Source: Kribbella steppae (GTDB taxonomy: Bacteria > Actinomycetota > Actinomycetes > Propionibacteriales > Kribbellaceae). From it: a DNA stretch of 64,000 nucleotides. The position numbers and the translations under genes were made by a program. The notes beneath the pieces were generated by a model that saw nothing but the letters and a program-made list of their open reading frames with translations, was not told where the DNA came from and did not search any database. Location of the stretch: assembly GCF_004342025.1 (NCBI RefSeq), contig NZ_SLWN01000005.1, positions 496,001-560,000 of the forward strand, given 5' to 3'. Below, in pieces: positions 16,997-24,762 of the stretch. The stretch's first letter is position 1. Each line of letters opens with the position of its first letter.

Positions 16997-18199
16997 TCAG
17001 GCCATCCGGCCGGCGTCCGCCGACGTCGTGCCGGCCTTGGCGCCCAGCACCTGCCGGCGTCGTCGATCTTTGAACCATAGATCGAGCTGGCCGGGGTGGC
17101 GGGCCTCCTGCCGCAACTGCCAGACGGTGCTCCAGCAGACACCCTCCTTGAGCATCGCCATGGACCGGCCGCCCTCGTAGTACGCCCTGGACACGGTGTC
17201 GTCCTTCCGGGCGACCTGGACGATTCCGGCGTGGCGGCCCAAGCTGATGCACTCGCCGAAGAATCCGACGCTGAAGTTCTTCGGCTGCTTGCCGGCGATC
17301 CGGCTCAGCACGGTCTCGCCGGCCTGCGGGCCTAGCTGCATCGCGGACTGGCAACTCATCCGCACCGGCAAGTCCGATGGCGACACGGAGTCACCGGTCG
17401 CGATGATGCGTGCGTCGTCGACGCTCGTGAGCGTTTCGTCGGTGAGCAGCCGCCCCAAGGCATCAGTGCTCAGCCCGCTCCGGGCGGCCAGGTCCGGCAC
17501 GCCGAATCCGGCGGTCCAGATGGTCACGTCGCTGGGGAACTCGCGGCCGTCGGCGAGCTGGACCGCATCACCTGTCACGCCCGTCACCGTCGCGCCGGGG
17601 CCTTCGAGTACGGTCACTCCGAGCTTGGCGAACCGCTTGGCCACCGCGCGCCGAGCCCGCGGATGCAGGTACGGCCCGAGGACCTCTCCGCACACCAGCG
17701 TCACCTTCCGGCCCTGCTCCGCCAGCTCGGAAGCCGTCTCGAGGCCGGTCGGCCCGGCTCCCACCACTGTCAGCGCGGCCGATGCGTGCGCGGCGTCGAT
17801 GACCGGCTGCAGCCGTTGTGTTTGTTCCAGGGTGGAGATCCGGTAGGCGTGCTCCGCGGCGCCGGGCACGTTGGGTACGCCGCTGCCGCTGCCGACGGCG
17901 TAGATCAGGTAGTCGTAGTCGAGGCTGCCGCCGCTCGCCAAGGTCACGCGACGCTCGGCCGCGTCGATCCGGGTCACGGTGTCGACCACCAGCCCGACGC
18001 CGCCGGCCAGAATCGTCTGGTAGTCCACCACCGCGTCGTCCGACCCGGTGACGAGCTGGTGCAGGCGGATCCGCTCGACAAAGTGCGGACGAGGGTTGAT
18101 CAGCGTCACGTTCACGCCGTCGCGCCGGGTCAGGCGGTTGGCCGCCATCACGCCGGCGTATCCGCCGCCGACCACGATGACGTCGGTGTTCTCAGTCAT
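16997..18199 (-). CDS. NAD(P)/FAD-dependent oxidoreductase (NDH-2-like), ECF41 partner
   Basis: 400 residues. The FAD-binding Rossmann motif is DVIVVGGGYAGVMAANRL at the N-terminus, the second dinucleotide fold is LTVVGAGPTGLETASELAEQ, and IIATGDSVSP binds the FAD ribityl end. The arrangement is that of type II NADH dehydrogenases and related quinone-type reductases. No obvious C-terminal membrane anchor is seen. ATG 18199 follows GGAG. It is the first gene of a two-gene unit with the ECF41 sigma factor and is preceded by a match to the ECF41 promoter, so it is the expected target of that factor; its physiological substrate is unknown. Confidence 0.9.
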   Translation of the reverse strand: MTENTDVIVVGGGYAGVMAANRLTRRDGVNVTLINPRPHFVERIRLHQLVTGSDDAVVDYQTILAGGVGLVVDTVTRIDAAERRVTLASGGSLDYDYLIYAVGSGSGVPNVPGAAEHAYRISTLEQTQRLQPVIDAAHASAALTVVGAGPTGLETASELAEQGRKVTLVCGEVLGPYLHPRARRAVAKRFAKLGVTVLEGPGATVTGVTGDAVQLADGREFPSDVTIWTAGFGVPDLAARSGLSTDALGRLLTDETLTSVDDARIIATGDSVSPSDLPVRMSCQSAMQLGPQAGETVLSRIAGKQPKNFSVGFFGECISLGRHAGIVQVARKDDTVSRAYYEGGRSMAMLKEGVCWSTVWQLRQEARHPGQLDLWFKDRRRRQVLGAKAGTTSADAGRMA

Positions 18200-18232
18200 G
18201 GCAACTCCTTCGGTTCAAGGTGCAGCCTTAAA

Positions 18233-18259
18233 GACACCGGCGATTCGGCGGTTGTGACT
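18233..18259 (-). promoter_or_regulatory. putative ECF41-dependent promoter
   Basis: On the minus strand AGTCACA (18259-18253) and TGTC (18236-18233) are separated by exactly 16 nt. The known ECF41 target motif is TGTCACA-N16-CGTC, so only the first base of each box differs. It lies 34 nt upstream of the oxidoreductase ATG, which precedes the ECF41 gene, implying autoregulation of the pair. Confidence 0.7.
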
Positions 18260-18270
18260 GCTGTGATCCC

Positions 18271-18361
18271 CGGACCGCCAGGCCATCACGGATGGGGTGG
18301 GCGGCGGGCGGCCCGCGGGGCAGGCGGCGGGCGGGGCATTTGTGATGGCCTGGAGGTCCGC
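18271..18361. repeat. dispersed inverted-repeat element, copy B
   Basis: Arms 18271-18289 and 18342-18361 pair over 19 bp with one mismatch (core GGACCGCCAGGCCATCAC). The interior is nearly identical to that of copy A. The last base of the right arm is the first base of the CTA that encodes the GDPD stop codon on the minus strand, so the element sits exactly at a gene end. Confidence 0.82.
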
Positions 18362-19038
18362 TACCTCACTGGCTGGAGGAGGTGCGGGTTGTCTGTGGTG
18401 ATGCCGTCTACGTTCAGAGCCACAGCCCGATCCAGGGTGGCCGGGTCCGGGACTGGCCACGCTGTGACGTCCAGGCCGGCTGCGTGGAGTTCTCGGACGC
18501 CCTCGGCGGTCAGGCCGGCGATGCCGCAGAGGGCCGTGCCTGCTTCGGCGGCACGGGTGAGGGCGAGTACGTCGGCGATCGCGGGTGTCCGGCCGAAGAT
18601 CAGGCCGGTGTTCGCCGACGGCATGGCACGCCGCACGGCGAGGAGGATGTCGGCGTGGGACGACGTGATCATCGTCCGGGCGGCCAGCTCCGGATCGGCC
18701 TGGAGGGACTCGACCAGCAGCGGTACGGCGCGCGGCGCCTTCACCTCGGCCTGGAAGCGCACGTCGATCGCGGCCACCGTCTCGGCCCAGGTCGGGACGA
18801 ACTCGCCGAGCCCGGCGTCCAGCGACCGCAGCTCGTCGTACGACAGCGACGCGACCTCCCCCGAGCCGGACGTGGTCCGGTCGACGGTCGCGTCGTGCAG
18901 TACGACGAGCTGGTCGTCGGCGGTGACGCGGAGATCCAGCTCGATCTCGTCGCAGCCGTCGTCGACCGCGCGGCGGAACGACCGCAGCGTGTTCTCCGGT
19001 TCGGTCCCGAGTGCGCCTCGGTGGCCGGTGATGATCAC
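18361..19038 (-). CDS. glycerophosphodiester phosphodiesterase family protein
   Basis: 225 residues from GTG 19038, which overlaps the binding-protein stop by 4 nt (GTGA) and has AGGAGAAA upstream. GDPD hallmarks: IITGHRGALGTEPENT (catalytic His plus the Glu of PENT), DEIELDLRVTADDQLVVLHD (metal Glu and Asp, second His), and a TIM-barrel C-terminus ending VDGITTDNPHLL. No signal peptide, so it acts on imported substrate. It hydrolyses glycerophosphodiesters to glycerol 3-phosphate and an alcohol. Being last in an operon with IMPase and an ABC importer suggests use of imported glycerophosphodiesters, possibly glycerophosphoinositol. Confidence 0.92.
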   Translation of the reverse strand: MIITGHRGALGTEPENTLRSFRRAVDDGCDEIELDLRVTADDQLVVLHDATVDRTTSGSGEVASLSYDELRSLDAGLGEFVPTWAETVAAIDVRFQAEVKAPRAVPLLVESLQADPELAARTMITSSHADILLAVRRAMPSANTGLIFGRTPAIADVLALTRAAEAGTALCGIAGLTAEGVRELHAAGLDVTAWPVPDPATLDRAVALNVDGITTDNPHLLQPVR

Positions 19039-20387
19039 AGGACTTTCTCCTCGTAGAGTCGCTGGACTTCGTCGCCGATCACCTCGAGCCGGCGCGCGAC
19101 CGACCCGAACACATTCTTCGGTGCCGCGTTGTCGGCGTAGATCTGCTGCAGACCGGTGTAGATGTTGACATTCGCGTTCCGGCCGTAGAGCCGGATCGGG
19201 TCCTGCTGCCGCGCGTTGGCGAGCTGGGCGATCGCGACACCGTAGTTCGGCTTCTCCGCGATCAGCTTCTTCAGCGCGGGATCCTCCCGGGCCGCGTTCA
19301 CCACCGGCAGGTAGCCGGTCTCGGTGGTCCACCAGGCCGAGTTCTCCGGCTGGGCGAGGAAGGCCAGGAACGCGGCCGCGGCCTGCTTCCGTTCGGTGGA
19401 GATGTTGCGCAGCATCCCGATCCCGCCGCCACCGGTGGCGATCCCGGCCGCGACCTCCGACGGGATGTACCCGGCACCGACGTCGAACTTCGCCTTCCCG
19501 GTGATGCTCTTCAGGCCGCCGGTGGACTCCTGCACGACCGCCACCAGCCCGTTGGCGAAGTCGGTGCTCGGGCTGCTGGCCATGTAGGCCAGCCCTTTGT
19601 CGTGGACCATCTCCCGCTGCCACTCACCCGCGGCGACCGCGCCGTCCTGGTCGATGGTGACGTCCAGGCCCTTGGAGTACGCGCCGCCGAACTGCCACAC
19701 GTTCCCCTGGAACTGCCAGTCGCCGTCGATCTTCGCGAACGCGATCGTCCGCAGCGACCGTCCGCCCGACTGCACCTTGGCGAGCTCCGGCCCCCAGGAC
19801 CGCAGTTCACTCCAGGTCCGCGGCGCCCGATCCGGCAGTCCGGCCTTCGCGAAGGCTTCACGGTTGTAGTAGAGGATCGGCGTACTCCGGGCGAACGGAA
19901 CACACCAGCTCTGCCCCTTCACGACGTACTCGCCGAAGAGCTTCTCCTGGAAGACGGTCGGGCCGAATCCGTCGGTGAAGTAGCCGTTCAGTGGTTCGAG
20001 CGCGTCGTTGAGGAAGAACCGTTCCCAGGTGACGTCGGACAGGATGGCGAGGTCCGGCGCCTGCTTGGCGACGAGGGCGGCCGCGACCTTCTGGGCCACG
20101 TCGTCGTAGCTGCCCTGGAACTGCACCTCGACGTAGACGTCCTCCTGGGAATCGTTGAACTTGGCAACGAGCTTGTCGACGGCCTTGCCGTTCACGCCGC
20201 CGTACGACGACCAGAACACCACCCGGACGCGGTTCGCATACTCCTTGGGCACGGACCCGGCGGGCTGTGAGTACTCCGCGTCGACCGAGCGGTAGCCGCA
20301 GCCGGCCAGCGTCGCTCCGGCCGCCAGTCCGAGGAACAGCCTGCGCCTCAGCGACCGGGGCGGTGGGGTGGGGAAGGAACTGTGCAT
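19035..20387 (-). CDS. ABC transporter substrate-binding lipoprotein (sugar / glycerophosphodiester type)
   Basis: About 450 residues. A basic N-terminus (SLRRRLF) precedes hydrophobic LGLAAGATLAGC, whose LAGC is a lipobox, so the mature protein is lipid-anchored outside the membrane. The body has the family 1 extracellular solute-binding pattern (FNDSQEDVYVEVQFQGSYDD, STPILYYNREAFAKAGLP, GGGGIGMLRN). ATG 20387 is preferred because AAGGG lies 6 nt upstream; ATG 20393 overlaps the preceding stop (ATGA) but has no spacing for a ribosome site. The overall type matches UgpB-like binding proteins, and the GDPD and IMPase neighbours support a phosphodiester ligand, which is inference. Confidence 0.88.
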   Translation of the reverse strand: MHSSFPTPPPRSLRRRLFLGLAAGATLAGCGYRSVDAEYSQPAGSVPKEYANRVRVVFWSSYGGVNGKAVDKLVAKFNDSQEDVYVEVQFQGSYDDVAQKVAAALVAKQAPDLAILSDVTWERFFLNDALEPLNGYFTDGFGPTVFQEKLFGEYVVKGQSWCVPFARSTPILYYNREAFAKAGLPDRAPRTWSELRSWGPELAKVQSGGRSLRTIAFAKIDGDWQFQGNVWQFGGAYSKGLDVTIDQDGAVAAGEWQREMVHDKGLAYMASSPSTDFANGLVAVVQESTGGLKSITGKAKFDVGAGYIPSEVAAGIATGGGGIGMLRNISTERKQAAAAFLAFLAQPENSAWWTTETGYLPVVNAAREDPALKKLIAEKPNYGVAIAQLANARQQDPIRLYGRNANVNIYTGLQQIYADNAAPKNVFGSVARRLEVIGDEVQRLYEEKVL

Positions 20388-20389
20388 GG

Positions 20390-21202
20390 TCATCCCTTCA
20401 ACGCTCCCTGGGTAATACCGCCGACGATGTAGCGCTGGGCGATCAGGAAGATCAGCAGCATCGGCGCGAGGACGAGCAGCGTGCCGGCCATGATCGTGCC
20501 CCAGTTCGCCAGCCCCTCCTCGTCCTTGAGGATCAGCAGACCGACCGGCAGTGTCCGCATCGACGCGGAGTTCGTCACGATCAGCGGCCAGACGAAGTTG
20601 TTCCACTCCTCCACCGCGGTGATCACCACGACCGTGATCAGCATCGGCCGCGACATCGGGAGTACGACGCGCCACAGCGTGCGCAGATGTCCGGCGCCGT
20701 CGACGGCCGCGGCATCCGTCACCTCGGTCGGCAGGGTGAGGAAGTGCTGCCGCATCAGGAAGGTTGCGAACGCCGAGCCGATGCCCGGGATGATCAAGCC
20801 CGCGTAGGTGTTGATCCAGCCGAGTGTTGCCACGGTCAAGTAGTTCGGCAACAGCGTCACGTGGCCGGGCACCATCATCGCGCCGAGCACCAGGAAGAAC
20901 AGCACCTTCTTGAACGGGAACCGCAGATAGGCGAACGCGTACGCCGTCAGCACCGCGTTGATCACCTTCAACAGCGTCCCCGCCACGGTGATGACAGTGG
21001 AGTTCAGGAAGAACCGGTCGAACGGCGCGGCCTTCCAGGCCAGGCTGAAGTTCTCCCAGGTCAGGTCCGGCCACCACGCGGGCGGCCACTGGTAGATCTG
21101 GGTCGGCTGCTTGAACGCCGTCGACACCAGCCAGTACAGCGGCCCGAGGAAGACGGCCGCCACTCCGATCAGTACGACCTACTGGATCGCACGCACCTTC
21201 AT
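20390..21202 (-). CDS. carbohydrate-type ABC permease with an in-frame TAG at codon 8
   Basis: The natural start is ATG 21202, overlapping the preceding permease stop as ATGA. Reading from it gives MKVRAIQ, then TAG at 21181-21179, then an uninterrupted frame VVLIGVAAVFLGPLYW and onward. The body is a normal MalG-like permease of about 260 residues with the EAA-type loop (TDAAAVDGAGHLRTLWRVVLPMSRP) before the last helices. CAG to TAG is the simplest origin. Translation could restart at GTG 21163 or CTG 21172 within the first membrane helix, giving a clipped TM1. It is either a fresh nonsense mutation, a sequencing error or a reinitiated gene. As written the transporter may be impaired. Confidence 0.8.
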
Positions 21203-22152
21203 CGGTAGTGCACCCGCCTCTCCATCACTCGGGCCTGCACCGTGGTGACGACCAGCAGGATGACGAACATGATGATCGACAAGGTCGCCGCCCGGCCCGC
21301 GTTGAACGCCTGGAAACCCTCGTTGTAGATCGACCAGCTCAGCGTCGTGGTGGCATCACCAGGGCCACCACCGGTCATCACCGCGATCACGTCGAAGGCT
21401 TGGAACGTGCCGATCACCGTGGTGATCAGCAGGAAGAAGGTGATCGGGGCCAGCAACGGCAGCTTGATCGCTCGGAACCTGGTCCACGTGCTCGCACCAT
21501 CGATCGCTGCTGCCTCGTCGAGATCCTTCGGCAGCCCTTGCAGGCCGGCCAGGTAGATCAGTGCGGCAAAGCCGATGTTCTTCCACAGGTAGACGATGAT
21601 CAGGCCGGGCAGCGCCCAGTCCGAGTTGTTCATCCAGTCCGGCGGTTCGGCGCCGAACGGATCGATCAGCGCCCGCATCAGGCCGTAGCCGGGGTCGAAG
21701 ATGAACAGCCAGATGGTGGCGACCGCGGCACCGGACAGGATGTGCGGTGCGAACGCGATCGTCCGGACCGCACCACGCCCCTTCAGCGGCAGGTTGAACA
21801 GGAACGCGAGCGCCAGCCCGACGACCAGGCTGCCGGCCACGATGAAGCCGGTGAACACGACGGTGATCCACAGGGTCTTGTGGAACGCCGGGTCGGACAG
21901 CGTCCGGCCGTAGTTGGCCAGGCCGACGAAGGTCGGGCGAGCCGCGATCATGTTCCAGTCGGTCAGGCTGAGGAACGCGTTGTAGATGATCGGCCAGTAC
22001 GCGAAGACGGCGATCACCAGCAGATTGGGTGCCACCAGCAACGCGAACAGCCCGTACTCACGGCGTCGCCTGCGGCGTTGCTGATTGCCGGAGTCTTCGG
22101 CTGTCCGACGTTCGTCCGGATGGGTCCGGACCGGCAGGTCCAGTGCGGTCAC
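21199..22152 (-). CDS. carbohydrate-type ABC permease (MalF/UgpA-like)
   Basis: 317 residues from GTG 22152, which overlaps the IMPase stop (GTGA) and has GAGGAGG 5 nt upstream. An Arg-rich cytoplasmic N-terminus (QQRRRRRREYG) precedes TM1 (LFALLVAPNLLVIAVFAYWP); five further hydrophobic segments follow. The ATPase-contact EAA loop reads DLDEAAAIDGASTWTRFRAIKLP, close to consensus. It pairs with the downstream permease to form the membrane channel. No ATPase gene is in the operon, so a shared MsiK-like ATPase elsewhere in the genome is expected. Confidence 0.92.
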   Translation of the reverse strand: MTALDLPVRTHPDERRTAEDSGNQQRRRRRREYGLFALLVAPNLLVIAVFAYWPIIYNAFLSLTDWNMIAARPTFVGLANYGRTLSDPAFHKTLWITVVFTGFIVAGSLVVGLALAFLFNLPLKGRGAVRTIAFAPHILSGAAVATIWLFIFDPGYGLMRALIDPFGAEPPDWMNNSDWALPGLIIVYLWKNIGFAALIYLAGLQGLPKDLDEAAAIDGASTWTRFRAIKLPLLAPITFFLLITTVIGTFQAFDVIAVMTGGGPGDATTTLSWSIYNEGFQAFNAGRAATLSIIMFVILLVVTTVQARVMERRVHYR

Positions 22153-22961
22153 ACCGGCCTCCTCGGGTTTGATGGGGCGAGTAGTTCGACAAGAGCGGCG
22201 GCCAGGGACGGCGCAGCCGCCAGGACGCCGTTCGGCAGTGCGGTGCCGGGTCCACTGATGGTCTGTGCCCCGGCCTCGCGGGCGATCAGGGCCCCGGCGG
22301 CGATGTCCCAGGGCTGGATCACATGCTCGTAATACGCGTCCGCCGTACCGTCGGCGACCGAGCACAGGTCGAGGGCGGCCGAGCCGCCGCGACGAAGATC
22401 CCGTACGGCGGGCAGCACGCGGCGGAGGTGGTCCGCCTGTTCGGTGCGACGCTCGGGTAGGTAGGAGAAACCGGTGCTCACCAAGGCCGCGGCGAGCTCC
22501 ACTTCACGCGGCAGACCGAGCACGACATCGTCGCGCCAGGCGCCTTCACCGCGGATCGCCGACCAGGTGATCCCGGTGCGAGGCTGGTGCACCACGCCGA
22601 CCAGTGCACCAGCTTCATCCTCGACCGCGATGGAGACACACCAGTCGAGCCGCCCGTAGAGGTAGTTCACGGTCCCGTCGAGCGGGTCGATCACCCAGGT
22701 GAACCCGGTGGTCGACGGCCGGGCCGCGCCCTCCTCGCCGAGCAGACCGTCACCGGGGCGAGCCTCGGTGAGACCATCGGCGATCAGCTTCTCCGATGCC
22801 CGGTCGGCCGCGCTGACCGGGTCACTGGACGAGGTCTTGGTCTCGACATCGGCGGCGTCGATGGATAGACCTGGTTGGCGTGCCAGCAACTCCTCGCCGG
22901 CCGCGACGGCCAGCCGGTGGGCCAGGTCGCGCAGTTCGGCGGAGGGCGGAGTGTTAAGCAC
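22149..22961 (-). CDS. inositol monophosphatase family protein
   Basis: 270 residues from a GTG start at 22961 with no clear ribosome-binding site. The metal and phosphate ligands are all present: DPVSAADRASE, GEEGAA, WVIDPLDGTVNYLYG and C-terminal WDIAAGALIAREAGA. IMPase-family enzymes are lithium-sensitive, Mg-dependent phosphatases acting on inositol 1-phosphate, histidinol phosphate or fructose 1,6-bisphosphate. As first gene of an operon with an importer and a GDPD, it could dephosphorylate inositol phosphate or glycerol phosphate released from an imported diester. It overlaps the first permease by 4 nt. Confidence 0.9.
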   Translation of the reverse strand: MLNTPPSAELRDLAHRLAVAAGEELLARQPGLSIDAADVETKTSSSDPVSAADRASEKLIADGLTEARPGDGLLGEEGAARPSTTGFTWVIDPLDGTVNYLYGRLDWCVSIAVEDEAGALVGVVHQPRTGITWSAIRGEGAWRDDVVLGLPREVELAAALVSTGFSYLPERRTEQADHLRRVLPAVRDLRRGGSAALDLCSVADGTADAYYEHVIQPWDIAAGALIAREAGAQTISGPGTALPNGVLAAAPSLAAALVELLAPSNPRRPV

Positions 22962-22973
22962 GGCGTGAAATTA

Positions 22974-23019
22974 TCACCGTTTCATGGTGACGTATAGAGA
23001 ATCTATGTGATTTTCTCAC
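22974..23019. promoter_or_regulatory. TCAC/GTGA dyads upstream of the IMPase-ABC-GDPD operon
   Basis: An AT-rich stretch just upstream of the operon contains TCACC (22974-22978) inverted to GGTGA (22986-22990) and a second dyad GTGA (23007-23010) / TCAC (23016-23019). Paired dyads of this sort at -15 to -60 of the first start codon are typical of repressor sites. No regulator is encoded nearby on this operon. Confidence 0.5.
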
Positions 23020-23044
23020 TGACTTCACAACGATCCGGTCAACC

Positions 23045-23740
23045 TCAGTCGTCGTCATCGTTGCGCAGCCGGACACCGGTGACGCCGTCCAGTTCGTCGA
23101 GGGCGAGCACCAGGTTCTGCAGTGGCGGGCGGCCGCGGAACCGCATCGACGCCCGGACCTGGGGATGACCGCCGTCGCGAAGTACGTCGGTCCCGAGCAC
23201 CGACGCCTCGAATCCCATCGACGTCGCGGTCGCCAGGATCGAGCGCAGCACACCGGAACCGTCGCGGTACCGCACGGTCAGGATCCGGCGCCGGTCCGGC
23301 GACGGCAGGAACCGTGCCAGCCGGCCGAAGGGGCCGACAGCAACCAGATGCAGGACGGTCGCGGCCGTGGCGAGCAGCGGCATTCCCGCGCCACAGGCCA
23401 TTCCGATCGCTGCCGTCATCCAGATCGTCGCCGCGGTGGTCAGGCCGCGCACCACGTCGCGGCGCATGAAGATCACCCCGGCGCCGAGGAAGCCGACGCC
23501 GGAGACGATCTGGGCCGCGATCCTGGAGGGGTCGAGGTTGACGTCCGTACCCAGGACGGCGTTGAAGCCGAACCCGGACACGAGGGTGAAGAGGGCGGCG
23601 CCGGTGCCGACCAGGGTATGGGTCCGCATCCCCGCGCTCTTCTGCTGCAACTGGCGTTCGATGCCGATGATCATCGACAACACGAACGCGATCAGGAGCA
23701 GGAGGAGCTCGGTCCACGTGCTGGGGGTCAGAATTTGCAT
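23045..23740 (-). CDS. MgtC/SapB family membrane protein
   Basis: 231 residues. The N-terminal half holds four hydrophobic segments with MgtC motifs: FVLSMIIGIERQLQQKSAGMRTHTLVGTGAALFTL, here split as ERQLQQKSAGMRTHTLVG, then PSRIAAQIVSGVGFLGAGVI and GLTTAATIWMTAAIGMACG. The C-terminal part is a soluble ACT-like domain (RRILTVRYRDGSGVLRSIL). MgtC proteins are linked to magnesium limitation and phosphate homeostasis; biochemical activity is unsettled. ATG 23740 is only 2 nt after the upstream dehydrogenase stop, so it belongs to the end of the FGGY-kinase operon, although its function does not obviously fit there. Confidence 0.88.
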   Translation of the reverse strand: MQILTPSTWTELLLLLIAFVLSMIIGIERQLQQKSAGMRTHTLVGTGAALFTLVSGFGFNAVLGTDVNLDPSRIAAQIVSGVGFLGAGVIFMRRDVVRGLTTAATIWMTAAIGMACGAGMPLLATAATVLHLVAVGPFGRLARFLPSPDRRRILTVRYRDGSGVLRSILATATSMGFEASVLGTDVLRDGGHPQVRASMRFRGRPPLQNLVLALDELDGVTGVRLRNDDDD

Positions 23741-23742
23741 GG

Positions 23743-24762
23743 TCAGGCGGAGACCAGTCCCACCGGGTCCTTCCCGGCCAGGTAGGCGGCGACCGCCTCG
23801 GCGGCGATCGAGCCGGCCCGATGCGCGGTCTGCCGGGTCGCACCGGCCAGGTGCGGCGTCATCACGACATTAGGGGCCGTCAGCAACCGCGCTCCGGCGG
23901 GCACCGGCTCGGCCGGGAACACATCGAAGGCGGCCGCACCGAGCTGACCGGACTCGAGAGCGTCGACGGTCGCGTCGTAGTCGAGCAGACCGCCGCGGGC
24001 GGTGTTCACCAGTACGGCGCCTCGTGGCATCAGCGCAATCTGGTCGGCGCCGATCATCCCGCGGGTCTGGTCGGTCAGCCGAGCATGCAGGCTGACCACG
24101 TCGGACCGCCGCAACAGATCGTCCAGCTCGACCAGTTCAATGCCTTCAGGAGCTATGTCGATGAAGGGGTCGGCGACCAGGACGTGCGCACCGAACGCGA
24201 GCATCACTCGCGCGACGCGTTGCCCGATCGCGCCGTACCCGACCAGGCCGACCGTCGACCCGTCGAGCTCCAGGCCGCATTCGTCGTACGCGTAGAGGTC
24301 GCTCCGCCACTCGCCCTGCTCCAGCGTGCGTTGCAGGCGCGGAAGGTTGCGCAGCGCCCCCATCATCAGGGCGACCGCATGTTCGGCCGCGGCGACCGCG
24401 TTGCGGCCAGGAGTGGAGGCGACGACGATGCCGCGGTTGATTGCCGCGGGCACGTTCACGTTGACCGGCCCACCGCGGCAGACGACCAGGAGCCGCAGGT
24501 CCGGTGCGGCGGCGAGGACGCGTTCGGTGAACGGCCCCATCTGGGTGATCGCGATCTCGACCCCGGACAGCGCCTCGATCAACTGGTCCTCGGCGTCGCT
24601 CGCCTCGTCCACTTCGGCCACCCGCCCGTACGGCGTCAGCGGCCACGGCAGCGTGACTTCGCGGAAGTCGAAGCTGACATCGTCGAGGGAGGACAAGGCG
24701 CCGGCGAGCAGTTCGTTCCTGACGAAGTGGTCGCCGGCGAGCAATGTCTTGACGGTTCTCAT
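23743..24762 (-). CDS. D-isomer-specific 2-hydroxyacid dehydrogenase (SerA-like)
   Basis: 339 residues from ATG 24762, with AGGAG upstream and ATGA overlap with the kinase stop. The NAD-binding motif is STVGLVGYGAIGQRVARVM; the catalytic Arg lies in LVNTARGGLLD, Glu in DVFPAEPVP and His in VVMTPHLAGATRQ, so the Arg-Glu-His triad is complete. It lacks the long C-terminal ACT and ASB domains of many SerA proteins. Members interconvert 2-keto and D-2-hydroxy acids, including phosphorylated four- and five-carbon acids. In a carbohydrate-kinase operon it may act on a phosphorylated sugar acid such as 4-phosphoerythronate; that is inference. Confidence 0.88.
   Translation of the reverse strand: MRTVKTLLAGDHFVRNELLAGALSSLDDVSFDFREVTLPWPLTPYGRVAEVDEASDAEDQLIEALSGVEIAITQMGPFTERVLAAAPDLRLLVVCRGGPVNVNVPAAINRGIVVASTPGRNAVAAAEHAVALMMGALRNLPRLQRTLEQGEWRSDLYAYDECGLELDGSTVGLVGYGAIGQRVARVMLAFGAHVLVADPFIDIAPEGIELVELDDLLRRSDVVSLHARLTDQTRGMIGADQIALMPRGAVLVNTARGGLLDYDATVDALESGQLGAAAFDVFPAEPVPAGARLLTAPNVVMTPHLAGATRQTAHRAGSIAAEAVAAYLAGKDPVGLVSA

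Noticed and set aside
15916..17142. 408-codon minus-strand frame through the ECF41 gene
   Set aside because: Out of frame with the sigma factor. Its only meaningful stretch is the VAIAHLANARHQD remnant, annotated separately.
15905..18361. Composite transposon bounded by copies A and B
   Set aside because: No transposase gene lies between the copies and no target-site duplication is visible; kept only as a question about segmental duplication.
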